A stretch of DNA of 64,000 nucleotides from Hippophae tibetana. Taxonomy: Eukaryota; Streptophyta; Magnoliopsida; Rosales; Elaeagnaceae. The stretch covers positions 21,893,343 to 21,957,342 of the forward strand of contig CM072810.1 in the NCBI GenBank assembly GCA_037013495.1, written 5' to 3'. Within the stretch, counting starts at the first letter, position 1; each line of letters starts with the position of its first letter. Under the pieces are notes generated by a model. That model was given only the letters and a program-made list of their open reading frames with translations, made no database searches and was not told the DNA's origin. Made by a program: the position numbers and the translations under genes. This document shows, piece by piece, positions 11,480 through 22,904 of this stretch.

Positions 11480-12390
11480 TATAAAAGAGTTATAGGAATT
11501 CAATTTCTCTAATTTTTTAAATATGAGCCAATTTATCATCCTAAGTAATTAATGATATGATACCTGATCAAATGCCCTATACTAGTATGGATTCTCCTTT
11601 CAAGTACACTACATATAATATAATGATTAAGTTAATCAATATATCATTCCAATTAATTTACCCATTACTCGTCAAGTTTACATTTATAGATCACATACAC
11701 AAGAATAATACATCTACACCTATAAACTATCAATTTTCATTAATCATGACTAATAATTAAATCAATCTCTCAAGAATCACCTAATTATCGTACTATAATG
11801 AAAGTAGATTTATTAAAATCAAATATAAAAAAACAAAATGATGGAAAAATATATTAATTTATTATATATAGAAAAAGTGAGTTCAAGAGGATTCTAATAA
11901 CAAGTTTAACCAATCCAAATTATATTCAAATAATAAAAAAAATATAAGAGAATGATAAAATACATGGTAGAGAAGAGATACAGTCAATCTCTTGACGAAT
12001 CTTGACTTTAAAACTTTAAATCTCGATCTTTTTCTTACTTTCTCGTTTTAAACTTGTTGTCTCTCTTTCTCTAATAATATTGGTTAGGTGTAGAAAGTGT
12101 TCAACAAGTTGAATAGGGTTTTTCTATAGGTTAAATAGGCTAAAAATATGAATGACCATAAAATAAATCTAGAACGTTGGATAAATTATTATCTAATGAC
12201 TGTGGGTAGACATCGGTGATACACATGTTTGGGTTTAAAATGAATTTAAATAAAAGCAAAAATGATGCCATATTTCATTAAGGGGCGCTTTGATCAAGAA
12301 AAATGTCACAATTTGAGCAAAGGATCATATGCATAAGGATGGGAAATGACACCCTTTCTCGATTGTTGATTCTACCTTTGTAAGTGGATT
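11480..12390 (-). mobile_element. Diverged F4 LTR-like copy
   Basis: About 11,490-11,750 follows the same order of words as 8,620-8,880, including 'tcaagtacactacata', 'aagttaatca' and 'atagatcacatacacaagaata', with many substitutions and indels. Orientation is the same. The right end near 12,365-12,390 ('gattctaccttt...gattca') resembles the F4 tip hairpin sequence. It could be the other LTR of the element at 8,430 or an independent insertion. Both boundaries are approximate. Confidence 0.5.
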
Positions 12391-13899
12391 CACAAGTGTA
12401 ATAAATGAATCCACTTGGATGGTTTTTTGATTGATTCTCTACCCATTTTCTATCAATGTAGCAACATCCCTCGATTGATTTAGAACCTTATAGATCGATC
12501 GAGAACCTCCAATAATGATTTCAAAATTTAATTTGAGTCTTTGTTTGATGTTGATCGAATTTGGATCAATTGAAGCATCAAGTAAACCCAAATCCATATT
12601 TTTACATCCACATACAATAGAAAACAAATCCCAAAAAATCTCAAAAATTTCAAAAAAAAAATTATAATTTCATCATCTAACCTAAATAAATCAAATTTAG
12701 TATTTTTCAAAAATAATTTCCACCTTTATTGACTAAAATAGATAAATATCAAGCTTAAAAGATATTACATTTTTTAATAGAGTTATCAAGTGAATAGGTC
12801 CTTACTTAAAAAATCTTGCTACAATAGAAATAAGAAAACTAACACACATCAATAAATATACACAAGCACAAAATAAAAGTAATAGACCAAAGATAAAGAA
12901 AGAAATAGAGAATTTTCAATTACCTTAAACATTCCTATATATAAAATTATTCTACAGTAAAATGATTGTACTATCTCACCATATGATCATACAAATACAT
13001 TAATATATCATGGTAAACATGCATAGGATACTAGGCCTATGTGATAACATCCACGAGTTGCGCAACAATCACATGCAGCAAAACAATTCACTAATCAAGA
13101 ATAAAAAATTAACAACATAGAAATATAAAAATAAAAATTTACCTCTATCAATTTAAGTACCTTACTCAACTGTGGCTAATGCTACTACATTGTAAACATA
13201 GAACCTAATCTAAGTAGATCCAGCTCATCCTAGAGCTGCACCATCATATGATGCAATTAATCAAAAACGACTTAGTATGTTGAAATAACCTAGGTTATGG
13301 AAACTCCAACGCATATGAAGCTAAATGAAATTATGTATTGGTTTTAATCTATTTCAATTAAATTCATCCAAAATAAGTTTTCACAAAATCACATTCAAAA
13401 TGTATCACTAATACTACTAAGTAGAAAAAAATTTCAAAATCAAGTTTTCAAAATACCAAAGTCTCTCCTTAAATGAGAGGAAGTATTTATAGAAAAATCT
13501 AGCATCTTTAGATACCTTATCGACATCTCTCATTGATGTCGTTTACTACTTGGTGAGGTGAATAGCCACACATGATCCACCATGAGCATACCTTGGCCAA
13601 CTTTTGATAGCCTCAACAAGGACCTTAACCAACCCTTATGACGTATCTCAATAGGGTCAGTGATATCTCATTAAGATATTGGCAAGACTAGAGCGAGTTC
13701 TATAAAAATTTTAGAAAATGCTAGGTATTTTTTAAAAAAATAATCCCTCAATATTTAATGCAAGCACACCATCTAAACATGCATACTATATGCAATATTT
13801 GTATTCTAAGTGTATATGATACTAAACCATCAATGATTAAACTTACAAAGGGATGTAAGCATAACTTAACAATCCCAAAGTGGAATAAATAAACTAAAG
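12391..13899. other. Unassigned AT-rich interval
   Basis: No reading frame with family resemblance, RNA gene or sharp repeat was recognised. The right part may belong to the copia-1 LTR, whose left end is not located. Confidence 0.35.
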
Positions 13900-14239
13900 G
13901 AATTGAAAACTTGTAAAGTCAAGGATCTTACCTCCATCCAATGAAATTGTTCTCTAAGCTACAAAACAAACAAACTATTTTTCTCTCTAAGTTTGGATCT
14001 TCTAAGCTCTCAACAACACTCAGATTAGATGGTGTATTTCGATGAAAATTGTGTGTCGATTATAGGGACCATAATAGCCTTTTTATAGCCATGCTTCCCA
14101 TTAAAGCTTCGGCAACGTGACCATATTTCAGCCATAACATATCAGTTATGAATTTTCAATGAACAAAACGTATGGACCACACTAAATGATCCATTAAAGA
14201 AAAATGGTTTAAAATGAAATTTGAGAATGATCAGTTACA
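13900..14239 (-). mobile_element. 3' LTR of copia-1 (left end unresolved)
   Basis: On the minus strand this begins TGTAACTGATC directly after a purine tract 3' of the copia-1 polyprotein. About 155 bases in it contains a well-formed TATA box followed by the leader-like sequence expected for the R region. No matching LTR was found at the other end of copia-1 (right of 18,360), so the left boundary is arbitrary. Confidence 0.55.
14077..14090 (-). promoter_or_regulatory. TATA box of copia-1 LTR promoter
   Basis: The minus strand reads GGCTATAAAAAGGC, close to the plant TATA consensus. By usual spacing, transcription would begin about 25-35 bases downstream, near 14,045-14,055. Confidence 0.6.
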
Positions 14240-14240
14240 T

Positions 14241-14250
14241 TCTCCCTCTT
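14241..14250 (-). promoter_or_regulatory. Polypurine tract of copia-1
   Basis: The minus strand reads AAGAGGGAGA just before the LTR start TGTAACTG, a good match to copia polypurine tracts. Confidence 0.7.
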
Positions 14251-14535
14251 GGTCAAAACGTGTAACTTAATCCCATCGCTCATTTTTCTTAAGAAATAAA
14301 CACATGAATCATGGTGATAGGTCCTCTAAGAGTGAAAATTATCTTTCATGTATTACAATGTATTTATTTTTTCAAGTATTATAATTTATGTGGTAACAAA
14401 ACTTAATAAATAAATCTTATATTTATTCTTGGTCATATACAAATATATTTTCTCAAATAAATTAAGGTACATATGAATATGAGAAAATATCACAATATAT
14501 AAGAGTTTCAGTAATAAACTATATATATACATTTA
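14251..14535 (-). other. Copia-1 3' untranslated segment
   Basis: About 285 bases between the end of the RNase H frame and the polypurine tract, AT-rich, with no coding frame. Confidence 0.5.
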
Positions 14536-15060
14536 CTAAGTGGAACCAAGTCCCATTTTCTTTGCATGATCCTTAAATTTAAGTGGCGGCATACCCTTAG
14601 TTAAAGGATCAACAATCATCAACTTAGTGCTAACATGCTCAATGACTACTTTATTTTCCTTAACAAGTTCTCTTGTGGCTAAGTATTTGATGTCGATATG
14701 ATTACCATGACTACCACTCTTGTTATTCTTAGCCATAAACACAACTAGGGTGTCATAATAGAATGTCAATGGCCTAGAAATGAAGTCAACTACTCTAATC
14801 CTAAAAATGAAACTCTTCAACCATACACCATGTGATATAGCCTCAAAGAATGACATGAAATTAGCATATATAGTGGAAATAGTAGTCAAGGTCTACTTCG
14901 CACTCCTCTAAGACACAAATCCATCGGAAATCATGAAAATGTAACTAGTTGTTGATTTGCATGAATCAACATAGCCAACAAATTCCGCATCGGAGTAGCA
15001 AATCACTTCCAGATTGTCGGTTTGTCTATACATGAGCATATAGTCCTTGGTTCCTTAAAG
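14536..15060 (-). pseudogene. Copia-1 RNase H (broken)
   Basis: The C-terminal domain of a Ty1-copia polyprotein. The minus-strand frame at 14,536-14,889 (117 residues) contains 'HIDIKYLATRELV', then 'IEHVSTKLMIVDPLTKGMP' and ends 'KKMGLGST', which is the standard end of copia RNase H: the 'KHID' block, the 'ADPLTKGLP' block and the terminal 'MGL'. The upstream half at 14,890-15,060 holds the 'GY.DAD' and 'STSGY.F' region in other frames. The domain degrades the RNA strand during reverse transcription; here it is interrupted and not functional. Confidence 0.85.
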
Positions 15061-16043
15061 GTACCTCATCACTTTCTTTGCAGCTCTCAAGAGGTCTAAA
15101 CCTGGATTACTCTGATATCATCCCAACATTCCAACAAGAAATGCAATGTCAGGCCTTGTGCAAACCTAAGTATACATCAGGCTTTTAACAGTAGAAGCAT
15201 ATGGAATTTTATTCATTTTTTCTCTTTCAAAATTATTCTTTGGGCATTGGTCCAAATTGAAATTATTGCCTTTCACAATGGGAGCAACACGTGGTGAACA
15301 ATCTTTCATTCAAAATCTCTCTAAAACTTTATTGATATAGGTTTCCTGAGACAAACCCAAGATACCTCGAAGTCTATCTCTATGGACCTTAATGCCAATG
15401 ACATAAGATGTCTCACCCATATCTTTCATATCAATTTTTTTAGAGAGGAATTGTTTTACCTTGTGTAGCAAACCCTTATCATTGATTACAAGAAATATTC
15501 CATGCACGTATAAAATAAAATAAAAACTTATCTTACTCCTACTAACCTTCTGGTATATATATTGATCCATGGGATTTTCAACAAATCTAAATGAAAAAAT
15601 TACTCCATGGAATTTATAATACTATTGGTGGATGTTTGTTTTATTTTGTATATGGACTTACTAAGCTTACAAATCAAATGCTCACCATTACTAGAGAGAA
15701 ATCCTTCAGGTTGTTTCATATAAACCTGTTCTTCTATGTCTTCATTGAGAAGATCTATTTTCACATCCATTTATTACATCTCAATGTCAAAATGGGCTAC
15801 TAATGCCCATATAATACTCAAGGAATATTTCTTAGATATAGGGAAGAAAGTCTTTGTATAACCAATTCCTTCTTTCTGAGTGAATCCCTTAGCAACTAAT
15901 CTGGCCTTGTATCTCTCAATGTTGCCTAATGAGTCTTTCTTTCTCTTAAAGACCCATTTACATCCAATGACTTTTGCACCATTAGGAAACTTAACAAGGT
16001 TCCAAACTCCATTACTCTTCATAGAACTCATCTCATACTTCAT
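15061..16043 (-). pseudogene. Copia-1 reverse transcriptase, catalytic box lost
   Basis: The frame at 15,774-16,043 begins the RT with 'GCKWVFKRKKDSLGNIERYK' and 'ARLVAKGFTQKEGIGYTKTF', a clear copia signature. The frame at 15,310-15,570 contains 'YVHGIFLVI' where the family has Y-V-D-D, so both catalytic aspartates are replaced by H and G. It continues through 'IDMKDMGETSYVIGIKVHRDR', the usual '(L)GEA.Y.LGI.I.RDR' block. About 200 bases between the two frames are scrambled by indels. Enzymatically dead on two counts: active-site loss and a broken frame. Confidence 0.88.
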
Positions 16044-17230
16044 AGCATCATACTAAAATTCAGACTCTTTGCAACTCATGGCTTGTGAAAAGGATTTAGG
16101 ATCATTCTTAGCTCCAATGTTATAGTCAGATTCTTGCAGATACACAAAATAATCACTAGAAATTGTCAATCTGTTAGCTCTAGTAGATCTTCATAATGTC
16201 AAACCATCATCTTCTTGGGAAGTATGATTTTCAACTTGTTGTTCAGAAGTTTCAGGAATCTTCTGAATAGTCTGATCTATTAGAATGTTGTTAACAACAT
16301 ATGGAATTTCAATGATTGGTTGTTCAACACCAGCCTGTACTTAATGGGTGTTATGAAAAATAATAAATCTATCTCCTAAATTTGATGGTTGAGACTCTAA
16401 ATGATCAGTATCAGAAACTATGTTCTTTATTTGATTGCTCCCACAAATAAGGTCATACAAGAAAACTTTGCATTTCTTGATTCCACAAACTTAGTGCTGT
16501 GAAATGGACAAAAAAAACTATACCCTTTAGACCATTCGATATATCCAATGAAATACTCACTAATGGTCCTTGGGTCTAGCTTCTTCTCTTTTGGATTATA
16601 AATCCTCACTTTAAGAGGGTATCCTCAATGCGAATATGTTACAAACTCGATTTCTAACCTTTTTCATAATTCAAATGGTGTCTTTAATACATCCTTGGTT
16701 GGAACTCAGTTTAATATATACACAAATGTCTTTAAAGCTTCAGTCCATAAGGATTTAGCAAGATTGGAGTAGCTAAGAATACTACGAACCATGTACAATA
16801 ATGTTCGGTTTCTCCTTTCTGCTACGTCATTCTAGTTTGGTGAACTAGGCATAGTGTATTGGGCAACTATCCCATGCTTTTAAAGAAACTTAGCAAACGG
16901 ACCAAACACTTTTCCATTCTCAGTATATCTACCATAATATTCACCACCTCTATCTGATCTCATGAGATTTCTTTTTTGCATTGTTTCTTTACTTCAACCT
17001 TAAAGATCTTGAAGGCATTTAATGCTTTACTTTATTTATGAAGCATGTAGAGATACATATATTGAGAAAAATCATCAATAAAGGTGATAAAATATTTTTT
17101 GACCTTGTATGTCCATGTATGGACAACATATATTAGTATGCATGATTTCTAATATGCCTAAACTACTATTGGCACCTTTCATTGACTTGTTAGTATGCTT
17201 TCTTTTAATATAGTCCACACATGTCTCAAA
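16044..17230 (-). pseudogene. Copia-1 integrase and linker (broken)
   Basis: Integrase core and C-terminal tail. The frame at 16,427-16,609 contains 'DPRTISEYFIGYIEWSKGY' and 'FVESRNAKF', typical of the tail that follows the integrase core in copia elements. The region 16,620-17,100 encodes pieces of the catalytic core on the minus strand, such as the block around 'RSDRGGEYYG' near 16,930-16,960. Many stops are present. 16,044-16,426 is the variable linker between integrase and RT. Confidence 0.8.
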
Positions 17231-17231
17231 A

Positions 17232-17740
17232 TTAGTAAATTTCTAGAGTACTAAGTACCCCATCTTTCACTAATCTTTTAATTATTTCCATGTAGATATG
17301 TCCAAATCTCATATTCCATAATGTAGAAGAGTCCTCATTATTAATACACCTTTTAATGCCAGTTTGAACATGCACAATGTTATGAGTGGCATTATTCCAT
17401 AAATTAATGTAGTAAAGACCATCTAACAAAAAACCATTCCCAACACAATCAGATTCATTAAATAAACTAAAAGATGTTTATGAAGAGTGAAGGAATAACC
17501 AGAATGTAGAAATCTTGAAATAGAAAGCAAGTTTCTAGAGAAACTTGGAACATAAAAAGTCTTTTCTTATTCTAAAAAACTACTACTTAAAATTAAACTG
17601 CATGTTCATATACCCTCCACATGTGAGCCCATCTTGTTGCCAGATAAGATGTATTGCTCACTTCCGACTGGCTTCCTTAAGTTTCGCATACCCTACAAGG
17701 AGTTTGCAACATGGATTGTAAATCTAGAATCAATCCACTA
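17232..17740 (-). pseudogene. Copia-1 protease and GAG-pre-integrase (broken)
   Basis: The frame at 17,232-17,429 contains 'TLWNMRFGHI' followed by 'IIKRLVKDGVL', the zinc-binding GAG-pre-integrase motif. Upstream, at about 17,640-17,720, the minus strand encodes 'DSRFTIHV' followed by 'LRKPVGSEQYILSGNKMGSH', the copia aspartic protease region. The expected D-S-G catalytic triplet reads D-S-R, so the protease is also mutated at its active site. Confidence 0.8.
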
Positions 17741-18359
17741 GGTGTTAATATTAACATTAACCATATTAGATTCATAACAAACAAACGAGGTTGGATTACC
17801 TTTATCCTCAAGCCATTTATGGAATTTGATACATTCTTTCTTCATGTATCCCTTCTTTTTATAGAAGAAACACTTGGATTTTTTCTTAACATGAGCCTGA
17901 GGTGGAACTTTCCCTTTCCCTTTCTTTTTGTTTTGAGATTTTCCTTTCCTATGTGTTGTAGCCAACATTGCACTTTCCCTAAGCTCCATAAAAAGCCTCC
18001 CTTCCTCTTGAATACACATGGTCATTAGTTCATTGGTTGACCATTTATCCTTATATGTGTTGTACAAGATTTTGGTCAGCCTATACTGTTATGGGAAAGT
18101 GTTTAGGATATAGTGCACCAGGAAGAATTCTAACATCTCAACCTCGAGATTCTTAAGTAGAGTCGCAATGTCCCTCATTTGCATAATGTGCTCACGCATA
18201 TATTTCACATAGGTGAGTCTTAAGGAAGAAAATTCATTCTTTACTAATAGCATAGTCAATATCTATCCACCCTAGATGAAGGAGAATTCTTTCCTTCCAT
18301 ACTTTATAATTATCCCCTTTCAATTCAGAAATGTCACAATGAATATTAGAGAAATTCAT
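17738..18359 (-). pseudogene. Copia-1 gag (broken)
   Basis: Nucleocapsid/capsid precursor. The minus-strand start ATG at 18,357-18,359 begins 'MNFSNIHCDISELKGDNYKV', then 'WKERILLHLGWIDIDYAI', the standard N-terminus of copia gag. The frame at 17,738-18,067 (109 residues) carries a lysine-rich stretch and a decayed zinc knuckle 'CFFYKKKGYMKKEC', in which the second cysteine and the histidine of the CCHC box are both tyrosine. A stop follows the first about 40 residues and frames shift between blocks. Confidence 0.85.
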
Positions 18360-19256
18360 AGGTTGTGAAGATGCAATTAAAAATTATATGCTTATTAAAA
18401 TTTGAGACCTAAGTAAAAGTCATTCTTTACCAATGTAAATCATAGAAAAATATGAATCTAGTGACATAAAACTTGCTTGTGAGCTAAAGTTATAATTCAA
18501 TTAGATTGATCTTAACTTTACGATAAAACTATCAAATTATGTTCCTTTTTCTAATCCTTGCGAGTAAATTAGAAAATATGATTTGATATTCTATCCTAAT
18601 TAATCACACCAAATATAATAAAACTTCCAGTGGGATAAAATTTATTATATCACATATGATTAATCACAATTAATATTGATTTTCTAAATGTGATTCTAAA
18701 TAAACCTTATTATTGTTTTAATTAATTAAAGATGTTGTGGCTACTCCCTAATTAGTTAAACTATATCAAGTACTTATATATTAACTAAATCCTTAGGCTC
18801 AATTATTGCATAAAGTCATAAGTAATAATAATTTGATTTCAAATGTGCAAATATTATCTAACTTAAGATTGCATATATAAAGAAATGACAATAAATTATA
18901 TAAGAAAAATAAATAATATAAGTACAAATTAAATTAATAAAGAACCATTAACAATTAATTCCATTATGCATAAATTATTTAACCAATTTTCATATGCATA
19001 ATTTATACATACAAATACTAAAACAAATAATATAAGCATAATGTATTTAATCATAAATAAATTTCAATGTGTCCAAAACAATTATTTAAACAAATGTCAC
19101 ATGTATAATAAATATTCTACACACGAAAAACCTAAGTTAAATAAATTAATCACATTAAAATTATCTTTTTAATTAAGTATCAAAATTAGCCAAAAATAAA
19201 AATTAAATTCTGAATATATATAATAATAATAAACCTTTATCAAAATTAGCACCAAA
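18360..19256. other. Unassigned AT-rich interval upstream of copia-1 gag
   Basis: This is where the copia-1 leader, primer binding site and 5' LTR should be. I could not find a tRNA-Met-type primer site or a copy of the 13.9-14.24-kb LTR, so the 5' end was lost or decayed beyond recognition. No coding frame. Confidence 0.4.
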
Positions 19257-19323
19257 TTCATTGTAGTACAACGGTTGGGATATCCTTATTTCACCTAGGA
19301 GACCCAGGTCCAATTAACTGAAA
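19257..19323 (+). pseudogene. tRNA-Glu(TTC)-like sequence, decayed
   Basis: The order of blocks matches a plant tRNA-Glu: 'ttcattg', an A-box region with 'cggttgggatat', an anticodon loop with TTC in 'tttcacc', then 'aggagacccaggt', and an acceptor-like end 'aactgaa' that can pair with 'ttcattg' at most positions. The T-arm/B-box 'ggtccaatt' is mutated and its stem does not pair properly. It could be a tRNA pseudogene or the head of a tRNA-derived SINE. No poly(A) or SINE tail was recognised. Confidence 0.5.
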
Positions 19324-19439
19324 CAAACCCTTTGTTTTGTCATCTTCAACCTCCAGCCAAATCACGTGACCCGATTTCGACCTAAATGGAGGTCTGATGG
19401 TTTCTTGTGATTCCGACGATGAAAAACGATATTCTTTTT

Positions 19440-20060
19440 ATCAAAATTCTTAGAATTTGATTTCCCAATAATTCATGGTGTCATCTTAAATAAAAAATGT
19501 CAAAATAAAAAAAATATTAATTCCAAAATTCCATCAAACGTGAACGAAGAATTGGAATGATGTTTTTCATGGTTTTTCACATTTTAATTCACAAAATCAT
19601 TCAAATATAAATACTGAAATAAAGGATTCTTATGTATGTGATCCATAATTGATGAACTTAATAAGTAGTATGTAATTTAATTGGCATGAGAGTGTGATTA
19701 AATTAATACTATATGATGTGTAGTCTACTTGAGAGAGGAATACATGGTAGGTTAGATTCAATTGATCATGTAATTTATCGATAATTATATTAAGAGGATT
19801 TTAACGATTCACATGTTTAGAAAATTAGAAATTAAGTATTCCTATATATTTTCTTATATATCTTTTTAGTTACCAAATTTGACTCAATTAATTATTGCTA
19901 TTTACTTTTAGTTATTTTGATTTTACTTTCTTAAAATATAAAAACATTAAAAATATTGATTTTTATTATTTTTAGTTTTAAAAATTACTTTATAATAAAA
20001 TAATCTCTGTGAGAACGATATTTTTTTTATTATATTACTTATTGCGATACGTATTGCGAT
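19440..20060 (+). mobile_element. F4 LTR fragment, opposite orientation
   Basis: 19,630-20,000 is the reverse complement of about 8,460-8,850, with shared words such as 'atccataattgatgaactta' and 'gattcacatgtttagaaaat'. The right end has 'aatctctgtgagaacgata', the U5-type motif also found at the ends of F1 LTRs. Boundaries were not resolved. A 13-base direct duplication 'attgcgatacgta' lies just beyond, at 20,040-20,065. Confidence 0.65.
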
Positions 20061-22120
20061 ACGTATATTTATACATTCATTACATATACTTCGTGTGTGA
20101 CTATTATTATTGAACAATATAGATAAATATTTTGGTTGATACAAATTCTTTAAATTTAACATATTAGTGTTTGGCATATTTTTACCACATAGTTTTCATT
20201 TGTTCCCAGGATGGAAAAAAGCTTAGAATTTTGGAGAGTACATTATTAGGATGAAGAATGGAATACTTCTTTTCATATGATCTCAACTTATGTAGAAGTA
20301 TGTGATTGTATGTTAAAAGTGAGGTAAATTATTTCTTCCAATGACATCATGCTACATAAGTATTTCAACTCGAGACAAATAGAGTTTTCTAAAAAAATTG
20401 AATTGTACGTTATTGATTAGGATTGAATTGTACGTTATTGATTAGGATCTCGTGAGTCCATCACCTCGTACAAAAGTGCACTGAAGTTCAATTGTCCAAA
20501 TAATATTTTTTGGTCAAATTTATAGGGGTAAAACTGTCTTTTTAAAAAATATTTATTTTAACGAAAATGACATGGTAAATATTTAAAAATAGTAATTTAT
20601 TCACACTACACGGTAATCCTTCTTCCTACTTTGAATAACTACATTAAAATTTTATTTTTAAAAAATACCTTTTTATTTACTTATCATTAAAATTGAATTG
20701 CGCATGTACCATTATGTCAATTCATTGTAAAAACTTAACTACGTGATCAATTTAAGAATTAAAAACTCACCCATGCTATCATCTCCACTCCACCTGATCT
20801 CATTACCATTTAGGAGGCTGTTTAGGTACAGGTATTTGCATTTAGCACATTGGGGACGAACTTTGGAGCTCAAGAGCCTCCTAAACGGTAACAAGAACAT
20901 AGGGACTAAAGATGCAGAATGTTTTTTTAGTTATAAAATTTGATATTTAAACTATTTTCAACTAATTAAATTTATTTTACTATTTTTTATCATTTTAATA
21001 ATACTTTATTACTTAAATTGAACATCAGCAGGCATGTAAATTACAATTTTGTTTTTTTACAGTGAAATTGGTTATTTATAATAAGTACTTAAATTTAATA
21101 TGGTCAATTCAATCGGAATGACTTGACCTAATTTGACTTGGATGTAAATTTAGTGTGGTAAATTTAATCCCAATTATTTGGTTTAATTTAACGTGGCTCA
21201 ATACCCAATTAAGTTTAAAGAAACCCTATCCGACCTTACACGAATAATGTAAAGATTAGGTTCAAAATAAAACTTTTATAATATGACTTATTATAATTCT
21301 AAATGTTATAAAATATATATCATTTATAATTTTACGATAATATTTAATGACTTATTATATAATTTAAACTCATAAACTAACTTTAATCAATTCAAAATTT
21401 ATAAAAATTTGAATTTAACATATTTGAATAATTTTAAGTTAAGATTTTTAGGTTCAATTTAATTTGAAAAATTTAACTTGAATGAAATTTAAATATATGT
21501 AAATTACAAAGCCGAAACTAAACATTTCGAGCTAGAAAGTACCTGATTCATCTTAATTTATGTGTCGATTTATCATGGAGTTATGAGTTTATTTATTGAA
21601 GAAAAATACGTCCCTTATATTAAGTTAAAATATCATTTAATCACTTAAAAACAGTGTTATTTTGTCATTTATTTTTATAAAAAAGCCAAAAAGTAAAACA
21701 ATTTTTTTTATTAATATCTTAAATAAAATATTATTATTTTCTCAATACTTTATTTTATTAAAAAATAAAGAAAAGGTAAATATGAGTTTTTGTTATAATA
21801 TTTTATCATAAAAATTATTAAAATATTAATTAAATGGTAAAATTTATCTTTTTTTAATACTTTTTATAAAATATAAAATATTGAATAATATTTTTTATAA
21901 TAATAAAAAAATTAATTAACACAAATCTGTTGCTTGTAGTCGTATGAAAAAGTGGGAGAGTTATACTCTCGAAAAACCTGAAGATAACATCCCCACGTGA
22001 CCAAACTTCATTGCAATTATGCTTCTTGGATAGCCACGCAGCTGAGCTCAATTTGTCGATGGTTATATAAATAGTTAAATTATTTAACATATTTTTAATT
22101 TTAATTTTTTAATATATATA
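20061..22120. other. Unassigned AT-rich interval
   Basis: Contains a 24-base direct duplication ('gaattgtacg...ttaggat') at about 20,400-20,447 and a short inverted pair 'tttaggaggct'/'agcctcctaaa' near 20,810 and 20,875. A 66-codon frame at 20,743-20,943 and a 78-codon minus frame at 21,854-22,090 show no family resemblance. Confidence 0.35.
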
Positions 22121-22190
22121 ATTTTTAAAAAAATATATGTTTATTTATTTTATAAGAAAAATAAACATATATATTTTTTTATTAAAAGCA
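22121..22190. repeat. AT-rich inverted repeat (hairpin)
   Basis: 'aaaaaaatatatgtttattt' and 'aaataaacatatatattttt' form a stem of about 20 bp around a short loop centred near 22,157. Confidence 0.7.
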
Positions 22191-22754
22191 ATTAAAAATA
22201 AAATATATATATAAAAAAATTACAACATATAATTAAATATTAAAAGTAATATTTATTATTATATAGAGATAAAATAATCATGTTATAATTACGGAGGATA
22301 ACACTTAAAAATAACTCAGTTTTTTTTTTTAATTTTATATGTAATAAATTATTGTTATCAATTCTTTTGATCATGGAAGCTTTTAAAAATAGAGTCAATA
22401 TTTTGGTTAAGAAGAAATTATATAATCGATTAAGAGACCATTTTTAAGCTTGAATATGATTTATAACATTTTCTTATTCATAAATGAGTCTTTATTTATA
22501 CAAGAACCCTCAATATACATCTATTGACTAAAATACATTATAATAAATATGGTGGTTATACTTAATTGAAATGTAACAAATTAGAGTACCATTAGAAGTA
22601 TAGCTTATAATTATAATTATAATTGCGGTGCCTTATTTTTGACTATTTCATATTCAAAGATAAGAAAAATAAGGTAAATTACCTTACTCCTAGTTAGTGA
22701 CCCTCACATTTATCGATTTCATTAGATAAATTGCATCACATATATATACATAAA
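22191..22754. other. Unassigned AT-rich interval
   Basis: No gene or repeat was recognised. It lies where the rest of the left F5 LTR would be expected, but no similarity to 28.9-30.7 kb was seen. Confidence 0.35.
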
Positions 22755-22904
22755 TCAAATTTATGGGGTTTGTTTAAATTTTTTTTAAAAGTATTTTAAT
22801 CTACAAAATATAAAAATATCCTCTAAAAGAAGATAATAATAAAATAGAACATAAAATAAATGCTTAAAAATATAACAAATAATAGGTAAAAATAATATTC
22901 ATTA
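22755..22904 (-). mobile_element. F5 LTR fragment (3' LTR of gypsy element)
   Basis: About 150 bases match 30,783-30,911 in the same orientation: 'taatctacaaaat' versus 'taacctacaaaac', then 'ataaataaatgctt' versus 'ataaatgctc', then 'caaataata' in both. The tip (minus) reads TAATGAATATTATT versus TGATGAACATTATT. Only the LTR start survives. Its position and orientation fit the 3' LTR of the minus-strand gypsy element that begins to its right. Confidence 0.6.

Noticed and set aside
20743..20943. 66-codon frame with a short inverted pair
   Set aside because: The inverted pair is short and separated by about 50 bases; no promoter or family evidence.
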